Shown: piece by piece, positions 1 through 6,389 of the stretch
Layout: every line of letters starts with the position of its first letter
Position numbering within the stretch: position 1 is the first letter of the stretch
Assembly (NCBI GenBank): GCA_041618535.1
Contig: JBFKFP010000094.1
Location: forward strand, 1-10,749
DNA length: 10,749 nt
Direction: 5' to 3'
Source: SHLJ01 sp041618535
GTDB taxonomy: Bacteria > Bacteroidota > Bacteroidia > Flavobacteriales > Flavobacteriaceae
Notes under the pieces: generated by a model
The model's input: the letters and a program-made list of their open reading frames with translations, nothing else
Databases searched by the model: none
Told to the model about the DNA's origin: nothing
Program-made: the position numbers and the translations under genes

Positions 1-2048
1 CAACCAATTTCTGGCAATATTTCCCTGTCGATTCCCTTCAAGCCGAGCAGCAGGCAGAGATCAGGATGCTGTTCGATGACAATAACCTGTATGTAGGGAT
101 GAAGGTGAATTCACCCACCAACAATTACGTGATCCCGTCTTTGAGACGTGATTTTCGTGCGGGAGGTAATGACAACATCACACTTCTGTTCGACACCTTT
201 AATGACGGCACCAATGCATTTATCTTCGGGACCAACCCGGCCGGAGTACAGCGGGAGATGCTGCTATCAGGAGGAGGGGCCGAATTAAGGGGATTCAACA
301 TGGCCTGGGATGCCAAGTGGCGTTGCCAAACCAGGGTCAATGAAGATCATTACATCGTGGAATGGATCATCCCTTTTTTCTCATTTAAATATCGCGAAGG
401 TGAGACCAAATGGCGCTTTAATAGCTATCATTTCGACACACAAGCCAATGAGAACAACACCTGGATTCGAATTCCCCAGAACCAGTTCATCTTCAACCTG
501 GCCTACATGGGGGAAATGATATTTGAAAAACCCCTCGGTAAATCTAAATCGCCGGTAAGCATTATTCCCTATGTCAATAGCCTTGTAGGCAGAGATTATG
601 AATCGAAGGATAACGTTTCCGATTTTAAATTCGGAGGAGATGCCAGGCTAACCGTAAAAAACAGCCTGAATCTCGATCTGACCATAAATCCCGATTTTTC
701 GCAGGTGGAAGTCGATCAGCAGGTTACCAACCTGACGCGTTTCGAGATAGGCCTGCCTGAAAGACGCCAATTTTTTATCGAAAATGCGGATCTGTTCAAC
801 GACTTCGGTGACAACAGGGATGCAAATGCTTTTTTCTCAAGGCGTATAGGAATCGCTACAGATCTTGATGACAACAATATCCAGAACGATATTATTGCCG
901 GCCTGCGTCTCAGTGGAAAGGTTTCGGATGACCTTCGAATAGGTATACTGAGTATGCAGACATCCGAAGATTTGACCAATGAGATCGCTTCATCGAATAA
1001 CGCGGTTGTCACCGCCCAATTAAAGACTTTCAGCCGGTCAAATATAAGCGTCATGTTTATCAATAAGCAGGTCACTAAAGATTACGATTTCCTCGATGAT
1101 AACGATAGGTACAACCGTGTTTTAGGACTTGATTACCGCTTGGCTTCGGAAGACAACACCTGGGTTGGGAAGTACTTTTATCATCAATCCTTCTCTCCAT
1201 CGAATAATGACAATGCCTATTCGGCAGGGGCTTCAACTGAGTACAATAGTCGAAATTATAACTTCAGGATAAGCGGCGTTTATGTAGGCGATAATTTCCG
1301 TTCTGACCTGGGATTTATCCGTAGAACAGATATTTTTAAAATAAATCCTTCGTTCCAACGAAATTTCTGGCCGAAAACTGGCAAGATTCAAAACCATAGT
1401 ATTGAGGTGATCCCAATTTTTATCTGGAGGCCTCAATTGGACTTCGAGAATTCTGACTATACCATTATCACACGTTGGCAGGCCCGCTTTGCCAATACGG
1501 CCGATCTGAGTTTTGAAATGTTCAACAGATATATCAAACTGTATGATGAATTCGACCCTACGGGATCTGACGATGGTATTCCTCTTCCTGCTGATCAGGG
1601 GTATTACTACACCAGCTTCGGTGCTGAGTACCAGTCCGATCAGAGAAAAGATTTCTCTTTCAATATAGAACCGTCATACGGAAGGTTTTTCAACGGTGAC
1701 AAATTTACATTTGAAGGTTCTCTCAGTTATCGTTGGCAGCCCTATTTCCAGGCTTCAATCGACGTTCGTTTTGATGATATAAACCTTCCTGATCCTTATC
1801 CTGATGCAGACCTGTGGCTTATTGGCCCCAGGATCGATATTACATTCAACAAGAATATCTTTTGGGCTACTTTTATCCAATACAGCACCCAACAGGACAA
1901 TTTTAGCATTAATTCGAGATTGCAGTGGCGATTTGCACCATTATCAGATTTATTCGTAGTTTACAACGATAATTATTTCGTGGAGAACCCATTTGCTCCA
2001 AGAGTGCGATCCCTCAATCTGAAACTCACCTACTGGTTAAATATCTGA
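1..2048 (+). CDS. CBM9-like / DUF5916 outer-membrane barrel protein, 5' truncated
   Basis: The reading frame is open from the left edge (first full codon at base 3), so the ATG at 66 is internal and the true start lies outside the window; 681 residues are visible. The first ~150 visible residues resemble a family 9 carbohydrate-binding-like domain (TNFWQYFPVDSLQAEQQAEI, then LFDDNNLYVGMKV). The rest matches the DUF5916 pattern: a conserved block NPDFSQVEVDQQ followed by GLPERRQFFIENADLF and FFSRRIGI, then many alternating aromatic/polar strands ending in a terminal beta strand (LNLKLTYWLNI), as expected of an outer-membrane beta barrel. The missing part is probably a signal peptide and a few dozen residues. 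Such proteins are common in Bacteroidota; their substrate is not established, and the CBM9-like fold alone does not prove sugar binding. The next gene starts 3 nt after the TGA stop, suggesting co-transcription. The family call is secure; the function is unknown. Confidence 0.88.
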   Translation, partial: TNFWQYFPVDSLQAEQQAEIRMLFDDNNLYVGMKVNSPTNNYVIPSLRRDFRAGGNDNITLLFDTFNDGTNAFIFGTNPAGVQREMLLSGGGAELRGFNMAWDAKWRCQTRVNEDHYIVEWIIPFFSFKYREGETKWRFNSYHFDTQANENNTWIRIPQNQFIFNLAYMGEMIFEKPLGKSKSPVSIIPYVNSLVGRDYESKDNVSDFKFGGDARLTVKNSLNLDLTINPDFSQVEVDQQVTNLTRFEIGLPERRQFFIENADLFNDFGDNRDANAFFSRRIGIATDLDDNNIQNDIIAGLRLSGKVSDDLRIGILSMQTSEDLTNEIASSNNAVVTAQLKTFSRSNISVMFINKQVTKDYDFLDDNDRYNRVLGLDYRLASEDNTWVGKYFYHQSFSPSNNDNAYSAGASTEYNSRNYNFRISGVYVGDNFRSDLGFIRRTDIFKINPSFQRNFWPKTGKIQNHSIEVIPIFIWRPQLDFENSDYTIITRWQARFANTADLSFEMFNRYIKLYDEFDPTGSDDGIPLPADQGYYYTSFGAEYQSDQRKDFSFNIEPSYGRFFNGDKFTFEGSLSYRWQPYFQASIDVRFDDINLPDPYPDADLWLIGPRIDITFNKNIFWATFIQYSTQQDNFSINSRLQWRFAPLSDLFVVYNDNYFVENPFAPRVRSLNLKLTYWLNI

Positions 2049-2051
2049 TGC

Positions 2052-3365
2052 ATGGAAGGTAATGTGCCTTTTTTTACCGACGACACCATAGTCCTTGGCC
2101 TCCTAATGGTTGCTTTAGGACTAATTTTTTATACCGAATCGCGCCCTTCGGGATTCTGGCATAAGTTCTACAAAATTGTCCCGGGACTCTTTATGGCCTA
2201 TATGGTTCCGGCTCTTTTTACCACTACCGGTCTGATAGCGCCCGAATGGCAAACCGTTAACGAGGCAGGTGAAACCATCAGTCACTCTACCAATCTATAC
2301 TACGTGTCCTCACGTTATCTCTTACCTGCCGCACTTGTGCTAATGACCTTGAGCATAGACCTTAAAGGAGTGTTCAACCTGGGCTGGAAAGCACTGATCA
2401 TGTTCTTTACAGGGACTGTAGGGATAATCATTGGTGGTCCTATCGCCATTCTCATCATCTCGGCCATTTCACCTGAAACGGTTGGAGGTGTCGGACCCGA
2501 CGCTGTTTGGCGCGGACTGGCAACGCTAGCAGGAAGCTGGATTGGCGGAGGCGCCAATCAAACTGCCATGCTCGAGATCTATGGCTACAATCAAAAACTT
2601 TACGGCGGAATGGTTTTCGTAGACATTGTGGTTGCCAATATCTGGATGGCTTTACTCCTGATCGGGATAGGACGTTCAAATCAGATCGATAAATGGCTGA
2701 AGGCGGATACCTCAGCTATTGAAAACCTTAAGGAAAAGGTCAGTTCCTTCTCAAAAAAGGTGAAGCGAAATCCTTCACTGACCGACCTTATGATAATTGC
2801 GGCCATTGCCTTCGGATCGGTGAGCATGGCGCATTTACTGGCAGGGTATATAGCACCTTTCTTCAGTGATGTTGTTTCCGGGATTGAATCGGCAACCACA
2901 AGGAATATATTTACCTTCCTTGGATCGAAATTTTTCTGGATGATAAGTATAGCAACAATCATCGCAATAATCCTTTCCTATACCAAGGCGCGGAATTACG
3001 AGGGAGCAGGTGCAAGCAAGTTCGGAAGTGTATTTATTTATATCCTTGTGGCTTCCATCGGCATGAAGATGGATCTCACGCTGATCTTTGACAACGTTGG
3101 GCTTATCGCCATCGGAATGGTCTGGATGACCATTCATGCAGGTCTTCTTATTATAGTGGCCAAACTTATTAAAGCACCTTATTTCTTTCTGGCAGTCGGC
3201 AGCCAGGCCAACGTGGGCGGGGCGGCATCGGCACCAATTGTGGCGTCAGCATTCCATCCTTCCCTGGCAACGGTTGGGGTTTTACTTGCTGTTTTCGGAT
3301 ATGCCATCGGTACTGTTGCGGCCATTGGCTGTACTATTTTAATGCAAATTGCATCAGGAGGCTAA
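2052..3365 (+). CDS. DUF819 family polytopic inner-membrane protein
   Basis: This 437-residue, very hydrophobic protein has about ten to eleven predicted membrane segments, for example residues ~11-26, ~42-63 and several after ~110. A charged loop around residues 208-245 (KADTSAIENLKEKVSSFSKK) splits it into two halves. Both halves carry small-residue-rich re-entrant-like motifs: GSWIGGGANQTAMLEIYG in the first, and GSQANVGGAASAPIVASAFH near the C terminus. This is the signature of the DUF819 (YjcL-like) family, whose two inverted halves suggest a secondary transporter; no substrate is known to me. The ATG at 2052 is chosen because it lies just after the upstream stop, and the ATG four bases earlier is in another frame and stops at once. 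Its place between an outer-membrane barrel gene and a lipoprotein gene suggests a shared envelope role, which is inference. Confidence 0.9.
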   Translation: MEGNVPFFTDDTIVLGLLMVALGLIFYTESRPSGFWHKFYKIVPGLFMAYMVPALFTTTGLIAPEWQTVNEAGETISHSTNLYYVSSRYLLPAALVLMTLSIDLKGVFNLGWKALIMFFTGTVGIIIGGPIAILIISAISPETVGGVGPDAVWRGLATLAGSWIGGGANQTAMLEIYGYNQKLYGGMVFVDIVVANIWMALLLIGIGRSNQIDKWLKADTSAIENLKEKVSSFSKKVKRNPSLTDLMIIAAIAFGSVSMAHLLAGYIAPFFSDVVSGIESATTRNIFTFLGSKFFWMISIATIIAIILSYTKARNYEGAGASKFGSVFIYILVASIGMKMDLTLIFDNVGLIAIGMVWMTIHAGLLIIVAKLIKAPYFFLAVGSQANVGGAASAPIVASAFHPSLATVGVLLAVFGYAIGTVAAIGCTILMQIASGG

Positions 3366-3377
3366 TCAATCTATCTT

Positions 3378-4073
3378 ATGAAACGAATTCTTCAAATCTC
3401 ATTTATCGCCGCTCTTATTTTATCATGTTCAAGAACTGAACCGAATTTTGTTGTAAATGGTCAGGTTCGCGGCCTGAAAAAAGGAACACTTTATCTTGAG
3501 AGGCAAATCGATACGAGTTGGGTGGTGATCGATTCAATGTTGATTAATGGCCAGCCCGATTTTGTTCTCCAGGCCAGGCTTGAAGAGCCTGAGGTTCTGA
3601 ACCTGAGGCTGGATGTGGCGAATTCCGACGCACAGAGATTGGGTTTCTTTGCTGCACCCGGAAACATGACGGTTAATACATCGCTGAAGCGATTCCTATA
3701 TGATGCTAAAATAAGCGGTTCTGCTCAGCAGGACCTCATGAATGAATTCAATGAAATGATGGCAAGATTCAACGATCAGAATCTTGAGCTGATCAGATTC
3801 CAGTTTGAAACAGTAAATGACAGTTTAAAGCAGGATAGTATCAGGACAGAGATAGACAAGCTGGTGAAGCGTAAATACCTATACGCTATCAATTTCGCAA
3901 TGAACAACAAATTCAGCCAGGTAGCCCCATACGTAGCCGTTAGAGAGATCTACGACTCAAATCCCAGGTTTTTAGATACTATCTATAAGGCGCTCCCTGA
4001 TTCCATCGCCCAATCTAAATACGGACAGGAACTCTTCACATTCATTTCAGGCTTAAAAAATTCGGAGGAATAA
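3378..4073 (+). CDS. DUF4369-type lipoprotein without thioredoxin domain
   Basis: This 231-residue protein begins with a lipoprotein signal (basic MKR, hydrophobic core, then LILSC with Cys17 as the likely lipidated residue). It is followed by a beta-rich module (VVNGQVRGLKKGTLYLERQI ... IDSMLINGQPDFVLQARLEEPEVLNLRLD ... FFAAPGNMTVNTSL) that fits DUF4369. That domain is usually the N-terminal half of Bacteroidota thiol-disulfide (AhpC/TSA, TlpA-like) lipoproteins. Residues ~115-231 are helical (NEFNEMMARFNDQNLELIRF ...), and the protein stops before any thioredoxin fold; no CxxC is present and Cys17 is the only cysteine. It starts 12 nt after the DUF819 gene and is likely in the same operon. 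It may be a membrane-anchored binding or structural module that never had, or has lost, the redox domain. The DUF4369 assignment is by pattern and fairly confident; the role is unknown. Confidence 0.8.
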   Translation: MKRILQISFIAALILSCSRTEPNFVVNGQVRGLKKGTLYLERQIDTSWVVIDSMLINGQPDFVLQARLEEPEVLNLRLDVANSDAQRLGFFAAPGNMTVNTSLKRFLYDAKISGSAQQDLMNEFNEMMARFNDQNLELIRFQFETVNDSLKQDSIRTEIDKLVKRKYLYAINFAMNNKFSQVAPYVAVREIYDSNPRFLDTIYKALPDSIAQSKYGQELFTFISGLKNSEE

Positions 4074-4093
4074 TTTAAAGCCATTCGAGTTTC

Positions 4094-4360
4094 TTAAAGC
4101 TTGTTGACTTTTTCGATAAGCTTCCGACCACGATCTTCTAATTCTTTATGGACAGCCCTAAGATGAGCAGCTCGATTCTCGACTTTACGGTCATTGACCT
4201 TCGCAATAAGATCGTCGAAAACCTCAATGGCCTCGTCAATAATAGCCTCGCTTTTCTTCTTGTCTACTGCCGGGTTCGCGATCTCACAGATATAAACCGC
4301 TTCAATAATATCGCCAAGAACATAATTGATGTCCTTTTTCAAGTCTCTGATATTCGCCAT
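4094..4360 (-). CDS. Small conserved-looking helical protein of unknown function
   Basis: This 88-residue soluble protein (starts MANIRDLKKDINYVLGDIIE, ends RKLIEKVNKL) has no signal peptide or membrane segment. It is strongly charged and appears all-helical, with a coiled-coil-like C-terminal half (residues ~36-86, rich in E, K, D and R with regular hydrophobic spacing). It has a single cysteine (Cys25). I recognise it only as the kind of small hypothetical protein often seen in Flavobacteriaceae and can offer no function. It is the last gene of the - strand operon, 32 nt after the manA stop. The short AT-rich leader (AAACTAAATT before the ATG) has no Shine-Dalgarno motif, which is usual for this phylum. 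It is convergent with the lipoprotein gene, with 20 nt between the two stops. The antisense frame covering the same bases has no plausible protein features, so this strand is preferred. Confidence 0.78.
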   Translation of the reverse strand: MANIRDLKKDINYVLGDIIEAVYICEIANPAVDKKKSEAIIDEAIEVFDDLIAKVNDRKVENRAAHLRAVHKELEDRGRKLIEKVNKL

Positions 4361-4392
4361 AATTTAGTTTAATTGTTTTAAATGTAAGCATT

Positions 4393-5364
4393 TTATACAA
4401 ATACCTCCAGTAATTCAGCACCCCTTGTCCGTATATCAAAAGCCTTGATACATGCCGGAATGAGAATGGACTGACCTTTTATGATCTTGTACTCTTTACC
4501 TCCGGATACGATGCATGCCGCACCCTCAGAACAGATGTAAATTAGAAAGGAATCTTCTGAATTCTCCTTCGTCATATCTCTGGTAAGTTTGATGTAATTG
4601 GTTTTGAAGTAAGGGCAATGAACCATCACGTTGGGGCGATCAGGCTTATCGTCATATTCAACCTTCACATTATCCTTGCCATTAAAGTCGATGGCATCAA
4701 GGGCGAGGTCGTTGTGTAACTCCCTAGACTGGCCCTTATCATCAACCCTGTCCCAATCATAAACCCGGTAAGTAACATCACTGGTTTGCTGAATTTCTGC
4801 CAACATAATGCCTCCGCCAATAGCATGAATCAATCCTGCCTCGATAAAATAAGTGTCACCTTTGGTTACAAATTCCTCATTTAGGATCCGGGGCAGGGTT
4901 TTTGCTTTTAAATTTTCGAGATATGTCTTGGAATCCACATCCTTTTTAAGTCCGAGGATTAGCCTCGAACCTTTTTCGGCATGCATTACGTGCCACATTT
5001 CTGTTTTTCCAAAGGAATTATGCCTGGCCTTTGCCAACTCGTCATCAGGGTGCAGTTGAATTGAGAGATCGGTTTTCGCATCGATGAATTTGATAAGTAT
5101 TGGAAATTTCCCTTCAAACCTGTTATAAACCGAATGGCCTATAAGCTCCGACTTAAAATTCTCAATGAGTTCTCTCAGGTTTTTTCCCTTTAAAGCTCCT
5201 TCAGCAACCTCCGAGGAAAAGCCTTCCACATCACTGATCTCCCAGCTTTCTCCCACATTGGTCTTATCTGTGGGTTTATTGAACTCGGTTTTTAATTTTT
5301 CACCTCCCCAAATGCGTTCCTGCAGGATCGGTTTAAAAATCAAGGGATGTAGTTTCTGCTTCAT
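4393..5364 (-). CDS. manA: Mannose-6-phosphate isomerase, short class I type
   Basis: This zinc enzyme interconverts mannose 6-phosphate and fructose 6-phosphate in the cytoplasm, linking glycolysis to GDP-mannose and glycan synthesis or mannose use. The 323-residue length fits the short Bacillus-type class I enzymes rather than the ~390-residue enterobacterial ones. Visible hallmarks are GESWEISD (38-45), the metal-site motif SIQLHPDD with Gln103 and His105, Glu122 in KTEMWHVM, His180 in EAGLIHAIGGG, and the TYRVYDWDR block (198-206) with Arg200 as the likely catalytic arginine. A C-terminal cupin-like beta domain (~245-323) ends in ELLEVFV. The ATG at 5364 lies 3 nt after the stop of the pterin synthase gene, so the two are very probably co-transcribed and translationally coupled. 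All expected metal ligands are present, so I expect an active enzyme. Confidence 0.94.
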   Translation of the reverse strand: MKQKLHPLIFKPILQERIWGGEKLKTEFNKPTDKTNVGESWEISDVEGFSSEVAEGALKGKNLRELIENFKSELIGHSVYNRFEGKFPILIKFIDAKTDLSIQLHPDDELAKARHNSFGKTEMWHVMHAEKGSRLILGLKKDVDSKTYLENLKAKTLPRILNEEFVTKGDTYFIEAGLIHAIGGGIMLAEIQQTSDVTYRVYDWDRVDDKGQSRELHNDLALDAIDFNGKDNVKVEYDDKPDRPNVMVHCPYFKTNYIKLTRDMTKENSEDSFLIYICSEGAACIVSGGKEYKIIKGQSILIPACIKAFDIRTRGAELLEVFV

Positions 5365-5367
5365 AAA

Positions 5368-5775
5368 TTAACCGGAGTAGGAAACAAAATTTCTGGGGGT
5401 CTCATATAGTGTGATCTCAAGGTCTTTATCTTCAGATATTTTAGATCGTAATTTATTGTAGATCACCACTACAATATTTTCGGCTGTGGGATTAAGATCT
5501 TCAAATTCAGGCACATCCAGGTTCAAATTCTTATGATCAAATGCATTTTCAACTTCTGCCTTTATAAGGTCTTTAAGGTCTTTCATATCCATAACATAGC
5601 CCGTAAGCGGATCGATATCTCCCGTCACACTTACTATAAGCTCATAGTTATGGCCATGGTAATTCGGATTGTTGCAAAGGCCGAATACTTCCTGGTTCTT
5701 CTCATGACTCCAATCTTTACGGTACAAGCGATGTGCCGCATTAAAATGAGCCTTTCTACTAACTGTTACTCGCAT
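5368..5775 (-). CDS. 6-pyruvoyltetrahydropterin synthase / QueD family enzyme (PTPS-type active site)
   Basis: A 135-residue T-fold enzyme acting on 7,8-dihydroneopterin triphosphate. Zinc ligands are visible as His15 (AAHRL), His40 and His42 (HGHNY). The catalytic residues are Cys34, Asp80 and His81 (FDHKNLN), and Glu125 (LYETPRN) should anchor the pterin. The Cys-to-His motif is CNNPNYHGHNY, with five residues between Cys and the HGH. That is the spacing of animal 6-pyruvoyltetrahydropterin synthase, not the CxxxHGH of queuosine-pathway QueD such as the E. coli enzyme. Automated annotation would probably name it queD, 6-carboxytetrahydropterin synthase. The motif argues instead for 6-pyruvoyltetrahydropterin formation, for example for a tetrahydropterin cofactor, though dual activity is possible. 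The start ATG lies inside the end of idi (17-nt overlap), implying translational coupling. The family is certain; the product is an inference from the motif. Confidence 0.92.
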   Translation of the reverse strand: MRVTVSRKAHFNAAHRLYRKDWSHEKNQEVFGLCNNPNYHGHNYELIVSVTGDIDPLTGYVMDMKDLKDLIKAEVENAFDHKNLNLDVPEFEDLNPTAENIVVVIYNKLRSKISEDKDLEITLYETPRNFVSYSG

Positions 5776-6295
5776 CTGAAGGCAAATTTATATGATCATA
5801 AAATTTCTCAAAAATAATCTTGAACCAGGCGGTATATTGATCAGGGTTGGAACTGATATCATCTTTCACCTGTTCCAGCGACATCCATTTCCAGTCGGCT
5901 ACCTCTTCATCATTGATCTCTGGTTTTCCCTCGTAATAACCAACCAAAACATGGTCTAATTCATGTTCTGTTAGTCCATTGTCGAAAGGAGCTTTATATA
6001 TGAAGGAGGTCGTTTCCTTTAATTCCGTTTCAAATCCCATCTCCTCCATAAGCCTTCGTTTCCCGGCCTCAATATTTGATTCTCCCTCACGCTGATGACT
6101 GCAACAGGTATTGGTCCATAAACCGGGGGAGTGATACTTATGCAGGGCTCTCTGCTGAAGCATGAGTTCATTCTTGCTGTTGAAGATGAAAACGGAGAAG
6201 GCACGATGAAGCAGAGCTTTTTCATGAGCCATCATCTTGGGCATCAAACCTATCTGGTTGTCCTGCTCATCTACAAGTATTACGTATTCCACCAT
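5759..6295 (-). CDS. idi: Isopentenyl-diphosphate delta-isomerase, type I
   Basis: This cytoplasmic Nudix-fold isomerase interconverts isopentenyl and dimethylallyl diphosphate for isoprenoid synthesis (quinones, undecaprenyl carrier, carotenoids). The 178-residue length matches type I enzymes. Visible residues are metal ligands His24 and His30 (AHEKALLHRAFS), the active-site cysteine in WTNTCCSHQ (Cys65 aligns with the E. coli catalytic Cys, next to a second Cys64), His67, a Nudix-like helix from GESNIEAGKRRLMEEMGF (71-88), and acidic residues Glu110 and Glu112 in TEHELDHVLVGYY. The start ATG at 6295 gives the usual short N terminus before VILVDEQD. It is the first gene of the four-gene - strand unit, and its 3' end overlaps the next gene by 17 nt. 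A perfect TAnnTTTG element lies just upstream, so its mRNA may have almost no leader. Confidence 0.95.
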   Translation of the reverse strand: MVEYVILVDEQDNQIGLMPKMMAHEKALLHRAFSVFIFNSKNELMLQQRALHKYHSPGLWTNTCCSHQREGESNIEAGKRRLMEEMGFETELKETTSFIYKAPFDNGLTEHELDHVLVGYYEGKPEINDEEVADWKWMSLEQVKDDISSNPDQYTAWFKIIFEKFYDHINLPSDASNS

Positions 6296-6299
6296 AGCG

Positions 6300-6307
6300 C
6301 AAAAATA
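6300..6307 (-). promoter_or_regulatory. Candidate Bacteroidota -7 promoter element for the idi operon
   Basis: On the - strand this is TATTTTTG, an exact fit to the Bacteroidota -7 consensus TAnnTTTG, ending 4 nt before the idi ATG. No clear TTG/TTTG -33 element is visible at the right distance upstream. If it is used, transcription would begin at or within a few bases of the start codon, giving a leaderless or nearly leaderless message. It could also be a chance match in AT-rich DNA. The upstream neighbour ends in a strong terminator, so the operon does need a promoter in this ~47-nt space. Confidence 0.4.
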
Positions 6308-6342
6308 CCCTTAAAAGTAAGATAATTTGATAATCTTATCAT

Positions 6343-6370
6343 AAAAAAACTGCCTCCGTAGAGGCAGTTT
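6343..6370 (-). terminator. Rho-independent terminator of the T9SS cassette
   Basis: On the - strand there is a 10-bp perfect stem (AAACTGCCTC paired with GAGGCAGTTT, 6361-6370 with 6347-6356) around a 4-base TACG loop, running into a T tract (6343-6349). It lies 20 nt after the stop codon of the OmpA-family gene and before the idi promoter region. It therefore marks the 3' end of the adhesin/porP/ompA transcript and separates it from the idi operon. Confidence 0.93.
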
Positions 6371-6389
6371 CAGGCATTTAACTAAAATA

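Noticed and set aside
66..68. ATG as the start of the DUF5916 protein
   Set aside because: The upstream codons in frame encode a typical CBM9-like strand (TNFWQYFPVDSL), so the gene starts before the window.
4148..4372. Open frame on the + strand across the small - strand gene
   Set aside because: It has no recognisable features, begins inside the convergent gene and mirrors a better-supported, well-positioned - strand gene.
4361..4392. TACATTTA as a promoter for the 88-residue gene
   Set aside because: It misses the last consensus base, and the nearest TTTG is only 11 nt upstream, too close for a -33 element; co-transcription with manA is simpler.
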